Below are positions 11,167 through 22,000 of a stretch of DNA of 64,000 nt, piece by piece; position 1 is the first letter of the stretch; every line of letters starts with the position of its first letter. The notes below the pieces were generated by a model. The model had not been told where the DNA came from and ran no database searches. It worked only from the letters and a program-made list of their open reading frames with translations. The translations under genes were made by a program, and so were the position numbers. Origin of the DNA: Gentiana macrophylla. Taxonomy: Eukaryota; Streptophyta; Magnoliopsida; Gentianales; Gentianaceae. The DNA is taken from NCBI GenBank assembly GCA_026214975.1, contig CM047806.1, positions 53,771,947-53,835,946 of the forward strand, in the 5' to 3' direction.

Positions 11167-11827
11167 GTGGTTACTTCATAAAATGAGATAACAGAATAAA
11201 GAGGACGAAAAAATATGAATTAGGGTGAAATAATTATGTTGATCATAGTTTTATACCAAAAGATATAGCCGTTTAAAGTCGATTTTATGAAGAAAAGAAA
11301 TCGATTTTTTTGCAGTTAAGTCGGAAAAATATCAATGTCATCAAGGTGATGCTTTATCGCGATGTCGCTTCATCGCGGTGTCGCATCATCAAATGTTACT
11401 GCATCGCGGTGGTCAATGCATTAGGGTGGATATGCATCGGGGTGGTCACCGCATCGCAGTGGTTAATGCATCGAAGGTGGTCACTGCATCGAGGTAGTCA
11501 ATGCATCCCGGTGGTCCTGCATCGCGGTGGTCAATGAATCGCGGTGGTCACTGCATCGGGATGGTCAATGCATCGTGAAGGTCAATACATCGGGGTGGTC
11601 ACTGCATCGCGGTCGTCAATGGATCGTGGTGGTCACTGCATCGGGGTGGTTACTGCATCGGGGTGGTCACTGCATCACGGTGGTCAATGCATCACGGTTG
11701 GTCATTGAATCGCGGTTGGTCACTGCATCACGGTTGGTCACTGTATCGCGGTGGTCAATGTATCGGGGTGGTCAATGTATCGCGATGGTCACTGTATTGC
11801 GGTGGTCATTGCATCGGGGTGGTCAGT
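11167..11827. repeat. Minisatellite locus, unit 3: spacer plus longest 17-bp array
   Basis: The third spacer (11167-11335) and an array of roughly 28 monomers (11336-11825) run up to the Athila insertion at 11828. Array interruptions include single-base insertions (CGGTTGGTCA). The array resumes after the insertion at 27828. Confidence 0.88.
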
Positions 11828-13513
11828 TGTTTACGACTAATTTTACGGTTTTTATCGAGTTATTTCGTAACATTATCTTCCATGTTTTAGTGATTCTTAT
11901 AGAAAATTACTCGCCAAAAGGATAAACTGAGCAAATGAGTTTTAAAGATAATAAATTGCAAAAGTGGCTGATTTATGTGTTTTTATCGTTGGTTTTATGT
12001 TTATTTGGATGTTGTTACACTTTGCAATATTTTGGATATCTTGTAGATGCATATCTTCGGTCTAAAAGAGGTGTTTAGAGGGTTAGAAGAAGATGCCACA
12101 AGTTTACGAGTTCAACGAACAAATTTTCCTAAGTACTTAAATCGTTACATATTTTCGACGGAGATTTGACCCAGCTTAGAGGCATTTTCAGGGAGGACTT
12201 CTTCATGAAAATTGTAGATCTTTGAAAGATCTTTCCAACGCACTTTGAATTACGTCAATCGGACTTCTACAACTCAAATGGTGGTCAAGTGGGTAATCAA
12301 TTTGGGTAAGTGGAAAATCCCGAAATATACTCGTAATACGACGGGCTAATCAAAAACGCGTTTTCTGAAGAAGAGTCCTTAATGAAAGTTGTAGAGTTTT
12401 CCGAGAGCTTTTTTATGACATTCGGATCATAATTTTTGGAGGTCTACAACTCAAGATATGAATTTTAGAAGTTTTATTCCAATAAATATCTAATCGAACG
12501 GACGTCCAGGAGGTCACTGTAGCAGCCGACATACATAATTATTTCAGCCGCCTCTCAACTCTATTTAAGCAGCAGCAATACCCAACCCTAAGACAACGAA
12601 TTCATTCACACAAGATTTAGAGGACCAGCCGAGCTTTATCAAAAAAAGAAGATGATTTCTTCCCATCCAATGATCATGATTAACATCATGGTTGTTGGCT
12701 AAGCACATCGCGGTGGGACAACGGATGAAACCGATCAACATCAACACCAACTAGAGAGATTTTTGCTACATGTTTAGTGAGTAAAGTTATATTTTTTTAT
12801 CAATTGGATATTGTTTTTATCGTTTACGTTTTATTCGAATCGAGAGATCGATGAAACCATCTTTTATGCTTCGAATTTATATGAAAATATTGTTCAAGTT
12901 GTGACCTTTTCAATTGATGCGATTGATTATGTTTCAAGAGATTGATCATAGTTAGTTGAGTAGGAGTATTAGAAATAATCTCGTGATCTTGTTTTGCATG
13001 TCGTTTTGTTTTACTTGAAAAAGAAAACGAAACCCTAGAATTCATTTAGAGAAATTTAATCGAATTCGTGATAGATCATTACTAAAAATTATATCTTTAA
13101 CTTGCCGTCTAGTTGGGGTTGGGTTGATTGATCGGTGGATTCCCGTTGCCTTCCGTTGTTTTAATTATTTTATAAACCAAATAGTTCGTATCAATCGTTG
13201 ATTGCTAAGTTTAGTTGTTTTAAGATTATAGTTGTTTTTCAACTGTTTTAAGCATAATTTAGGTTCCCGATTCATCGTTCATCGTCTTAATTCTTGTTCA
13301 TCGTATTCTTGTTCATCGTAATTCTTGTTCATTAATTCATAATTAGTATAAATCTTAGTTTTAGTTAATAGTCGTGACATAATCGATAGAATAATTGTTC
13401 CTTGATCCGATAAACATTCCATTCCTCAGGGCGACCCGTTAACATCCTATACTACGATCCTTATACTTGGGGTGTTTCGGTTATAAATTGTAAAACTTCG
13501 TTTTTACCGAACA
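11828..13513 (+). repeat. 5' LTR of the Athila element
   Basis: 1686 bp, starting TGTTTACGACTAATTTTACG. A TATA-like CTATTTAAGC is at 12561-12570. The 3' part carries the GGGCGACCCGTTAACATCC stretch common to this LTR type. It ends ACCGAACA. Confidence 0.92.
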
Positions 13514-13518
13514 AGTTT

Positions 13519-13536
13519 TTAGCGCCGTTGTCGAGA
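13519..13536 (+). promoter_or_regulatory. Primer binding site, tRNA-Asp type
   Basis: TTAGCGCCGTTGTCGAGA lies five bases after the LTR end. The second copy at 26763-26781 retains TTGGCGCCGTTGTCGAGA. Athila elements usually have TGGCGCCGTTGCCGGGGA, complementary to tRNA-Asp. The first copy has one mismatch more than the second. Confidence 0.85.
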
Positions 13537-14192
13537 GTCGTAACGGTTGTCGGATTCTTCAGGTGCAATTTTTATTTCGATACTAATTTTTTTAGGTAAT
13601 AATCTAATTGTTACGTTTTTTTTTTATTTTCTTTCATTTTACATTTACCTTAGATTTTAGATTTTAGATTTCATAGATTTGACTTTATTTATCTTAGTTT
13701 TTATTTATTTTATGTTATTGTTCACGTTAGATTTTTATTAGTTTAGCAGCCTTAGATTTTTCTTTAGATCTTAGATTTTAGCAGCCTTAGATTTAGCTTA
13801 GATTTGCCTTAGATTTTAGATCGTATAAATTTGTTGCCTTAATTATTACTATTTTAGGTTTTTATTTTCTTTCCTGCTATTCTTTTCTTTATCTGTTTCG
13901 TTTTTCAGTTTCTAAACGGGCGTCCATCCTTTCAGACGCCCGTCTGGTCTAAAAATTTCTCCTCTGCATCGTTTAAAGCTGATCAGACGAGCGTCTGGAT
14001 TCCCAAACGCTCGTCCAGACTTTAAACGCCCGTCTACCTCCCAGTTCATCCTCTGAACGCCAATTCAGCCCCTGAAACTCTTCACTTTTCTCCTCTCTTC
14101 TCTCTTTCTAAACTTCTAAACCCTCCAATATTCTCAGAACTCGTCCTCATCAACCCAAAAGTTGATTTCTTCCTTTTCTGCCCTCCTGGTTT

Positions 14193-15272
14193 ATGCAAAC
14201 CAGGAGTAAGAAGGGACCTCTTATCTTTAACCCCGAACCAGAACGATCCATTCCCAAACGGAAGCTCTTTCCCGATCCGGACATCATGGTCGACCAAGTT
14301 CAAAATCCGAATCCAGTTCCTCCTAATCCAAATTCTTCCAAATCCAAATCCAGGATCCTCAAGCCCAAATGAATCTGCTCCTTCAATGGATCCAAGCTTT
14401 ACAAAGAACAACAGAATCAACAAGTCTGGCTACATAATCAATTGCAACAATTCCATCAAAACCAATAAACCAGGTTAAACCAAGATCCCTATGCTCCCTA
14501 TCTTAACCAGATTTCTGGAAGGGCATAGACCTATTCGCCTCTCGTAAATGGGGCAAGTAAACTTTGATCTCAAAAATGGAGTGGTAGGACTAGTCCAGAA
14601 TAGTTCCTTTCATGGCACTGCTCAAGAAGATCCACATGACTTCTTATCCACCTTTGTTCAAATCTGCGAAGCAGGCCATTATCCTGGTGTTGATTCTGAG
14701 ATTGTAAAGTTGAAACTCTTCCCGTTTGCTCTACAAGGAGAAGCAAACCGTTGGTTTAAATCCTTAGCCCATTATTCTCTCCATTCCTGGAATGACGTTA
14801 AAAGAGCCTTTGCTCTTAAGTGGGTCTCCCCTGGTACAATCATGGACATGAAAAGGGAGATAGCCACATTTGAACAACTTGATGGTGAGAGTGTGGGTAA
14901 AGCATGTGAAAGACTAAATCATTGATGAGGAAGTGCCCCAATCATGGATACGATAGACATGAGCTACTCGAGTTATTCTACAGAGGTGTCTCTCAACCAA
15001 ATAGAGACTACCTTGATTCGACCGCTCGTGGATCCTTTCTGGGGGGTGATGACGCCGCCACTGAGGTAGTGAAACAATAGCGAAGAATAACATGTGGTCA
15101 TCTCCAAGGAAGGCCAATGTTAGTGGGAATCGGGGGAGTCTGCGAGCAACTCGAGACTAAGAAGCTAGTTTCTCAAATGGAAATGATGAGCAAGCAACTA
15201 GCCAATTTGCGATCTGAAGAGAAAGAAAGAGCCCATCGATGTGAATTATATGGGACTTCAGCGGAGATGAAA
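14193..15272 (+). pseudogene. Athila gag, first part (split by nested element)
   Basis: The likely start is the ATG at 14193 (MQTRSKKGPLIFNPEPERS), with a stop near 14370. The gag core reads open at 14548-14925: FHGTAQEDPHDFLSTFVQIC, LKLFPFALQGEANRWFKS and WNDVKRAFALKW, which is the Retrotrans_gag domain of Ty3-gypsy elements. One missing T at about 14922 shifts the frame. The following conserved segment (HELLELFYRGVSQPNRDYLD) continues to a stop near 15077, then coding-like sequence (SQMEMMSKQLANLRSEE) runs to 15272. The nested element interrupts here with the duplication TGAAA. Confidence 0.88.
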
Positions 15273-15852
15273 TGATGTGATCCAAATTTCCAAGCATTAT
15301 TTGAAGACAATGAAGATGGGCTTGGTTAAATTACAATCATAGTGATTTATTTTGTTTATTTTAGTTTCGGTGTTTTATTGAATAAAACGGCCTTAGGCCC
15401 GTGTCAAAAGTTGCCCATATGTTAGTATATTGGGTTAAGTGTTTATTTTTAGCAAATAAATGTCATTTGGGCTTATTAGTTGCAAGTTAGGCCCACTAGG
15501 AAATAAAGTGGCGAAAATTACTAAGTAATTTGTCCCACATCGCTTAGAAGTTATTTGTCTCTTATTTTGTAGCCTATATAAAGGCATTCTACTTGTTCTT
15601 TTAGAAGACATCAATATACCTACATTGAGTGAAATATTATTGATTAAGCATTGTCTTAATTGTGCACCTTGTGTGTGTGAGGTTCTCTTGGATTGGAGGA
15701 TCGCCCCTTTGAGAACTTATCAACGTAAGTGAGCATTACGTTGTATGCGTTCCAACCGTAGTCTTGGTCTAAGGCGCGGATCATAGCTCGTATTGACTAC
15801 CTTCAATTTCTTCCTGGCAAAACAAAGGATTTGATTCGTAAGAATCACATCG
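15273..15852 (+). repeat. 5' LTR of the nested element
   Basis: 580 bp. A strong TATA box CTATATAAAGGC lies at 15574-15585. It is highly similar to the 3' LTR, with indels mainly around 15700-15770. Confidence 0.93.
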
Positions 15853-15853
15853 C

Positions 15854-15868
15854 TTGGTATCGGAGCTC
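15854..15868 (+). promoter_or_regulatory. Primer binding site, tRNA-Met type, of the nested element
   Basis: TTGGTATCGGAGCTC starts one or two bases after the LTR. It matches the plant initiator tRNA-Met complement TGGTATCAGAGC with one mismatch. Confidence 0.85.
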
Positions 15869-16799
15869 GATGAATTGACGGTAATCAAATATCCATTTTT
15901 CGTTTTTCGTTTTATTTTCGTTCTTCGTTGTTCATCAAATTGTGTTCTCCACATCCCCAAAAAATTTTTTGTATTTCCAGTTTTCGTGTTCTTCTTTCGT
16001 CGTCAGTTTCCACTCCAAAAACAAATTCCAAAAAAATTATATGTTTTAGTTCTTTGTGTTATCTACAAGTTTCATTCTTTGTGTTTCTCTAAATTCTCAG
16101 TGGAAATCGTTCAAAAAGTGTCAACAAATAAATTTGTCAAAATCGTCAAATCCTGTGATCAGCTTCGTATTCTTGTGTTTTGACCCCTAATACATTCTCA
16201 AATCGAAAAGTGGTTAAGATAAAAGTTGTAGATCATTAAATTTCTTACAACTTTTCTCTTTTGTGACTTTCGAAATTCTCCCCGGAGTCCATTCAAAAAA
16301 ATTGTTGAAAATTCTGCATTTTAGATCTACAAACTGCCCGGAAAACCAATGCTTACCTTAAAATCCGTAAAATCTTCCATTTACGTCCAAAAATTCTGAT
16401 ATTTTGCGATTGAATAGTACACTTCCATATCTAAATTTTATCTCTTTTGTGCAACTTCAAATTCGTAATTTATCATGCCTGAAATCAGCTTTGTTGCCGT
16501 GTACAGCCAACAGCAAACATAAACTTGACCTAAATTCCCAGCCGCCACCACCGTTAACCTAATTTTCGTAACCATCAAATTTTATCCGGACGCCCGTCCA
16601 TATCATTAAACGCACGTCCACAGGCAGACGCCAATCCGACATAACCAAACACCCGTCCTACCTGCAGTCTTAGCCCACCTTTAGCCTAGATTCGTTTTGC
16701 TTGTTATTTTGCTTTGTTCATAAAAGGGTGCTTTACTTTCCACAAGAGAGAGGTGAGTGCAAACACGAGAGTTTGGTGAGGATTTATTGTCTATCCTAT

Positions 16800-17340
16800 G
16801 GAGGACTCTAAACATTCTAAAAATTTGAGTAATGAGTATCTTGAAGTGAGATTGGCTTCCCTTGTCAAAGAATTTAGCAAGGCATTTAATGCCGAAAATA
16901 ATGCAAAGTTTGAAAGGATTTTTATGCGGATATGACTGCTATAAGGGCTTTTATTGAGACTTTAACAAATAAGAAATGGCTAATCTTAATCGTGGTGCAC
17001 AACTCATTGTTGCACAACCAATTGCTATTGTTTGCAGTACTAGACTTCGACAACCGCTCCGTGTACTTCATGCTCCGAATAACCGTGATCATGCAGCTTG
17101 GAAATGTTGATTTAAGATGTGCTCATCCCGGATAATAATATGACACAGGTAAAGATGAAGCTTCCTAGTTTTGCGGGTTCCGGTAGTGCTTCGGTATATC
17201 TTGATTGGGAGAGTAAGCTAGACCAGATCTTTGCGTGTAACAATTATACTGAGGAGTTGACAGAGAAAGAATGTGAGGGTGTGGTGGATTTAAAAAGACC
17301 TGAAATTTTAGAAGAGTTGGTACAGAGTGTTGATGAGACA
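16800..17340 (+). pseudogene. gag-like relic of the nested element
   Basis: An ATG at 16800 opens MEDSKHSKNLSNEYLEVRLA and stops at 16933-16935, in the position of the N-terminal gag of Ty3-gypsy elements. From 17119 a second piece reads MKLPSFAGSGSASVYLDWES then KLDQIFACNNYTEE. This is the start of the gypsy gag core (normally KLPPF-G-x-DPE-YL-WE-KM-IF--H-Y). The capsid domain then breaks off: the sequence changes into the reading frame at 17327-17938 and no zinc knuckle is visible. Between primer site and gag (15870-16800) is a ~0.9-kb leader with no supported ORF. Confidence 0.7.
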
Positions 17341-17938
17341 GCTTCTCACGATCGAGGCTCATGTTGACCTTCCATTCTTTGATGTTGTTGTTGTTACTAC
17401 AGAGGCTGAATTGGTCGTTGAGGCTGACGTAAGTCCGATTGAGGTTGAAGTTCGCATGAATGAGGTTGTCACTGAGATTACTGTTACAGATGTTCATATA
17501 GTGCTGACAGAGGATACTATGGAATTTGAGGAGTTACCAACTATTCACAATTGTATTCATCTTTCCGTTCAGGTACAAGATGATTCACTTTATTTTGATG
17601 GTGAAACTGTTGAAGCTGTGAACTCAGTTGACGTGATGGTGCTATTCAAAACGTTACGGTGTTTACACGATTATTCTGATCCGTTCCTCCTGAATTGTAA
17701 TTCGTTGGATTTCGTTATTGCTAATTTTTATGTTGCTTCCATTTCATTATACGAGAGGAGGACAGATTCATTGTTCACTTTGTTCTATTTTGTTGGTGGT
17801 ATTCAGTATATGGACCTACTGGCGTATGTTGGTCCAAGGTTTCTATTTGATCCAGGTGGTTTCAAGTATCCTTTTGATCTCGAGGATGATCCTTCCCAAC
17901 TCGGGAGGGATGATGTGATCCACCCAAGCATTATTTGA
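17327..17938 (+). CDS. Unassigned acidic ORF of the nested element
   Basis: The longest clean frame in the nested element is 203 codons. The sequence up to about codon 20 overlaps the gag relic in another frame, and the first codon may not be the real start. It is Val/Asp/Glu-rich (VEADVSPIEVEVRMNEVVTE) with a hydrophobic block around residues 125-165. It ends RFLFDPGGFKYPFDLEDDPS before running through the polypurine tract into the 3' LTR. The last ~25 residues resemble the C-terminal tail that gypsy polyproteins encode just before the 3' LTR. I recognise no domain in the middle. It could be a scrambled relic of pol or a sequence kept by a non-autonomous family. Confidence 0.45.
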   Translation: MLMRQLLTIEAHVDLPFFDVVVVTTEAELVVEADVSPIEVEVRMNEVVTEITVTDVHIVLTEDTMEFEELPTIHNCIHLSVQVQDDSLYFDGETVEAVNSVDVMVLFKTLRCLHDYSDPFLLNCNSLDFVIANFYVASISLYERRTDSLFTLFYFVGGIQYMDLLAYVGPRFLFDPGGFKYPFDLEDDPSQLGRDDVIHPSII

Positions 17939-18486
17939 AGACAATGAAGATGGGCTTGGTTAAATTACAATCATAGTGATTTATTTTGTTTATTTTAGTT
18001 TCGGTGTTTTATTGAATAAAACGGCCTTAGGCCCGTGTCAAAAGTTGCCCATATGTTAGTATATTGGGTTAAGTGTTTATTTTTAGCAAATAAATGTCAT
18101 TTGGGCTTATTAGTTGCAAGTTAGGCCCACTAGGAAATAAAGTGGCGAAAATCACTAAGTAATTTGTCCCACATTGCTTAGGAAGTTATTTGTCTCTTAT
18201 TTTGTAGCCTATATAAAGGCATTCTACTTGTTCTTTTAGAAGACATCAATATACCTACATTGAGTGAAATATTATTGATTAAGCATTGTCTTAATTGTGC
18301 ACCTTGTGTGTGTGAGGTTCTCTTGGATTGGAGGATCGCCTTTGAGAACTTATCAACGTAAGTGAGCATTACGTTGTGGCGCTTCCAACCGTAGTCTTGG
18401 TCTAAGGCGCGGATCATAGCTCGTATTGACTACCTTCAATTTCTTCCTGGGCAAAACAAAGGATTTGATTCGTAAGAATCACATCA
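17911..18486 (+). repeat. 3' LTR of the nested element
   Basis: 576 bp, directly after the CGGGAGGGA purine tract. The TATA box CTATATAAAGG recurs at 18209-18219. It ends ATCACATCA, followed by the target duplicate TGAAA. Confidence 0.93.
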
Positions 18487-18491
18487 TGAAA

Positions 18492-19490
18492 TCACTGAGG
18501 AAGTGAATTTCAACCAAACCCAAGGAAACTTCAATCAGAACCAGAATTATTCCGGATTTCAACGTCCCAATGCACCACCTGGCCCATCCAATTCAAACAC
18601 TTCCTTCAACTCAAGCTATCAAAGACCACCTCCTGGAGTGGTTAATCAATCTTACAATCCCAACTCCCAGAGACCGCAAGGTGGTTGGAATCAAAGCCAA
18701 CATCAAAATCACACCACCTCATGTGTCCCTCAGCATAAGTTTGATGAGCTAGTGGATATGGTGAAGACCTTGTCTACTAGTGTCAAGGCAATAGAGAGAC
18801 AGGTCGGGCAGATGGCAGATCAGCAAGCAAGCAGACCCCACGGTAAACTTCCAAGTTATACCGAGAGAAATCCGAAAGCAGATATATCAATGTTTGCACC
18901 GCCATCACACCTCAATGGGAGTATGGAGACCAATAGTTGAATGAAGTCACGAGAAGTGGTAGCGTGCAGACCCGGGAAGGTATCGGGAAACGAGCAACCC
19001 CTCCTGACGCAATAAGTTCAGGAGGGGGTAATCAGAAATCAAATGCCGAAGGAAGCAACGATGAGGAGGAGCTTAGTGATAATTCTTCGGGAGGCGACAA
19101 TGATTCTGATGAAGAGGAAAGGAAGGAAAGTCAGGAGGCTGTACCCCTGACTAAGAAAAAGGAAGAAAAGTTCGTGAGATGGAAGGATAAGGAGGATGAG
19201 GCGATAAAGAATCAGGCCACAGGGAATGATAAAGCCCTTCCTTATCCACCAAAAAGGAAAGAGAAAGCCCTCACTAATGACAAGCAGTATGATGGAGTGA
19301 GGAGGATGCTTAGAGACACTCAAGTTAGTATGCCCTTAGCAGAGGTATTGACTGAAATGCCCAAGTGCTCTAAGTATCTTAAAGAAGTTTGTGGGAGTAA
19401 GAAGAAGCTTCAAGGGATGGCAGAAGAGATTTTAAGAGAAGAGTGTTCTATGGTTTCACAAAAAGTTGCTATTGCGAGGTGACCCGGAAG
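18492..19490 (+). pseudogene. Athila gag, C-terminal part
   Basis: After the nested element the Gln/Asn/Pro-rich gag tail continues from 18503 (FNQTQGNFNQNQNYSGFQRP), then a heptad-like segment (DELVDMVKTLSTSVKAIERQ) to a stop at 18940. A new frame from 18937 encodes an acidic, Lys-rich stretch (SDEEERKESQEAVPLTKKKE) and the pre-protease block (MPLAEVLTEMPKCSKYLKEV), ending at a stop at 19480-19482. This matches the Athila region between capsid and protease, where a conserved ALEQMP-type helix precedes the EECSA motif; here EECSMV at about 19440. Confidence 0.85.
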
Positions 19491-20115
19491 ACCTTCAATC
19501 TCTTGTGAGATTGAAGGCCACAAGTTCCAAAACGCCTTATGCGACTCAGGGGGCCTCTATAAATGTGATGCCATTAAACGCCTGGCAAAAAGCTCGGCTT
19601 AGATAAAAGAATGCGGGAACGCCTATTTTTCTCTTGGATGGTGGACCGATCTAGTCGCTCAAAGACCATGGTTGTGTTACTAATGTTCTTCTTCATGTTG
19701 AACATTTGGTTTTCCTACCGACCGGGTTATCTTGGACTACCCACCGACAAGGAGATGCCTCTAATTCTAGGCCGGACCTTTTTAGACACCTCTACCGCCT
19801 CATTGACTTCAGTAGGGTCATATTACACTTAGAGTTGATGATACATCCATTACCTTTACACAAGGGAAAAGTCTAGAGAACACTTTGAGTGAAGAAATCT
19901 CGCTCATTGAAGCAATTTATGAGGACGAAGAAGATGCCAACTCGAGGAAGTCAAGAGTCGATGTGAGAGATAGGTGTTTTCGGGTTATAAACATTGAAGA
20001 TCAAGTGTGGTGTGGACCATCTTCTATTTCATTACAGGGCCGTAGTCAGCGACAAGTCGTCTTCACAACTTGCTCACTGTCAATGAACAGAAACATGGAA
20101 ATTCCCAAAGAATGA
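19491..20115 (+). pseudogene. Athila aspartic protease and linker
   Basis: The protease is recognisable as ISCEIEGHKFQNALCDSGG (about 19500-19555). This carries the catalytic D-S-G where most Athila copies have D-L/T-G-A-S. The flap-side segment LPTDKEMPLILGRTFLDT follows near 19748-19800. Its middle lies in a different frame from both ends, so it is broken. The next open piece (19885-20115) is an acidic linker of the type that precedes RT in these elements. Between 20116 and 20800 linker homology continues in fragments with stops in every frame. Confidence 0.75.
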
Positions 20116-20769
20116 ACGATGATTTCAAAGAGTTGCATCGTAGAAGACTTTAGCCCTATAGAAGAGGAAGCCCGATGGGTAGTTGGGACGAAGTGGATTT
20201 TTGGAAAGAGACTACTCATTGGGAGGTTGATGATTGGGAAAGGCTAGCGCAGAGGAGCCGAAAGAAGAAGAGTTGAGAAAGATGATTAAGCATAAGAAGG
20301 AGGAAGCGTGCACGATGTAAGGATCCCTATGGATGATGTTATCCAAAGACCTTTCAAGTTATGCCTCGGGAAGATGAGGTGTTCTATCACAACCACTTCA
20401 AGCCCATAAGGAAAAAGGTGGCCCTTTAAAATCTAGTATTGAGCAACCACCTACTGACTTGGAGCTTAAACCACTTCCTCAACACCTTAAGTATATTTTT
20501 CTTAAGGATGGTGATAAGTTGCCCTTAATCATCTCTTCAAGACTCGAGCCGAGAGCAAGAAGCACTCACGATAAAAGTGCTTGAAAAGAATATCCTCGCG
20601 TCGGATGGCAAGTGGGTGATATCGGAGGAATCAGCCCGATGTGTGCATGCATAAAATCTGAACGGAGGAAGGAGCTAAGAAAGTAAGACAACCTCGTGGG
20701 TGAATCCGCATATGCAGGAGGTTGTCAAGAAAGAAGTTATAAAGTGGTTAGACATGGGAATCATCTATT

Positions 20770-21380
20770 CAATCGCCGACAAGTGAGTGGGTTAGCCCCA
20801 CCCAAGTTGTGCCAAAGAAGGAGGTATCACCGTTGAAAAGAATGAAAAAGGGGAGAGATAGCTTTACGCCTTGTGGATCGGCTCTAGATTCTCAGATTGA
20901 CTATCGCAGATTGAACGAAGTCACCGCCAAAGACCATTTCCCTTACCCTTCATTGACCAAATTATTGAAAGACGAGTGGTCACAAGTATTATTGTTTCCT
21001 CGATGGATATTCGTTTACTTCCAGATAGCCATCGACCCTAATGACCAGGAGAAGACTACGCTTACGTGTCCATCGTGCACTTTTGCTTTCCGCAGATGCC
21101 TTTTTGGCTTATGCAATGCACCTGCGACTTTTCAAAGGTGTATGCTAGCCATTTTGATGGACTTGTGGAGAAATGTATGGAAGTCTTCATGGATGACTTC
21201 TCAGTCTATGGCGATAGCTTCAATGAGATCTTGGAGAATCTAGATATGGTACTTCAACGCTGTGTTGAAAAGAATTTAGTGCTTAACTGGGAGAAATGCC
21301 ATTTTCTAGTTGATGAGGAATGCTTACGGGACACAAGGTGTCCGGCATCGTATTCAAGTTGATAAGGCCAAAGTAGAAGC
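20770..21380 (+). pseudogene. Athila reverse transcriptase
   Basis: From about 20788 the frame reads WVSPTQVVPKK, the conserved RT entry. It then passes IDYRRLNEVTAKDHFPYP, YFQIAIDPNDQEKTTLTCP and FAFRRCLFGLCNAPATFQRC. The catalytic box is VFMDDFSVYGDSF at 21183-21221, the form Athila uses in place of YVDD. Several single-base shifts separate these blocks (near 20870, 20985, 21095 and 21130). The C-terminal thumb (LNWEKCHFLVDE) is followed by another shift. Motifs and order are diagnostic; the enzyme cannot be made from this copy. Confidence 0.9.
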
Positions 21381-21499
21381 CATTGAAAAATGTCGTATCC
21401 AAAACCGCCAAGGAGGTACGCGGTTTCCTTGTCATGTTGGTTTCTACAGCGATTTATTAAGGACTTTTCCACCATCGCCAAGCCCTGTCCAACCTTCCG

Positions 21500-22000
21500 A
21501 AAGATGATGTTGTGTTCTTGTTTGATGAGAAATGCAAGAAAGCTTTCAATTGCTTGAAGGAAAAGCTCATAAGTGCCCCTATCTTAATCGCACTTATCGA
21601 CTAAGCCTTTTGAATTATTATGCGATGCCTCTAACTACGCAGTCGGCGCAGCTTTAGGTCAAAGAATTGATAAAAAGTTCAGGCCCATTTACTATGCGAG
21701 CCGCACCTTGAACCCGGCTCAATGCAATTACACTACGACTGAGAAAGAATTCTTAGCCGTCGTTTTTGCTATTGACAAGTTTAGAAGTTACCTTCTAGGG
21801 TCTCAAGTTGTCGCTTGGACCGACCATGCAGCCCCACGCTACCTTATGGACAAAGCAGATGCAAAACCAAGGTTACTCAGATGGATTCTAATTTTGCAAG
21901 AGTTTGACCTTGAGATCAAAGATAAGAAGGGTAGTGATAATGTTGTGGCTGATCATCTGTCTCGCCTAGTAAATGAGGGTGGCGTAAATCACAAGGAAAT
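21500..22000 (+). pseudogene. Athila RNase H
   Basis: A connection segment (FDEKCKKAFNCLKEKLISAP, about 21519-21580) has stops nearby. From about 21625 the RNase H reads ASNYAVGAALGQ and IYYASRTLNPAQCNYTTTEK. The block TTTEKEFLAVVFAIDKFRSY is followed by an AWTDHAAPRYL box and a terminal VVADHLSRL at about 21936-21970. The frame is open from about 21690 to 22180. RNase H would remove the RNA strand after first-strand synthesis. Confidence 0.88.

Larger units (their letters stand above)
15273..18486 (+). mobile_element. Nested non-autonomous LTR retrotransposon (gypsy-like, 3.2 kb)
   Basis: LTRs at 15273-15852 and 17911-18486 start TGATGTGATCC and end AATCACATC(A/G). The 5-bp target duplication TGAAA lies at 15268-15272 and 18487-18491. 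A tRNA-Met-type primer site (TTGGTATCGGAGCTC) follows the 5' LTR and a purine tract (CGGGAGGGA) precedes the 3' LTR. The internal region is only ~2.06 kb. It has a short gag-like relic and one long unassigned ORF but no protease, RT or integrase, so the element depends on a helper. Confidence 0.92.

Noticed and set aside
9731..11925. Open frames of 75-132 codons with Trp/His/Gly-rich repeats (WSLHRGGHCI type)
   Set aside because: They are translations of the 17-bp minisatellite. The peptide period simply reflects 3 x 17 bp and the same pattern appears in overlapping frames.
12700..12716. CATCGCGGTGG in the Athila 5' LTR, identical to a minisatellite core
   Set aside because: The second LTR has CATCAGCGGTGG at the same place, so the match is probably chance or a base-call change rather than a shared origin.
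14082..14423. 113-codon minus-strand frame in the Athila leader
   Set aside because: Antisense shadow of the gag N-terminus.
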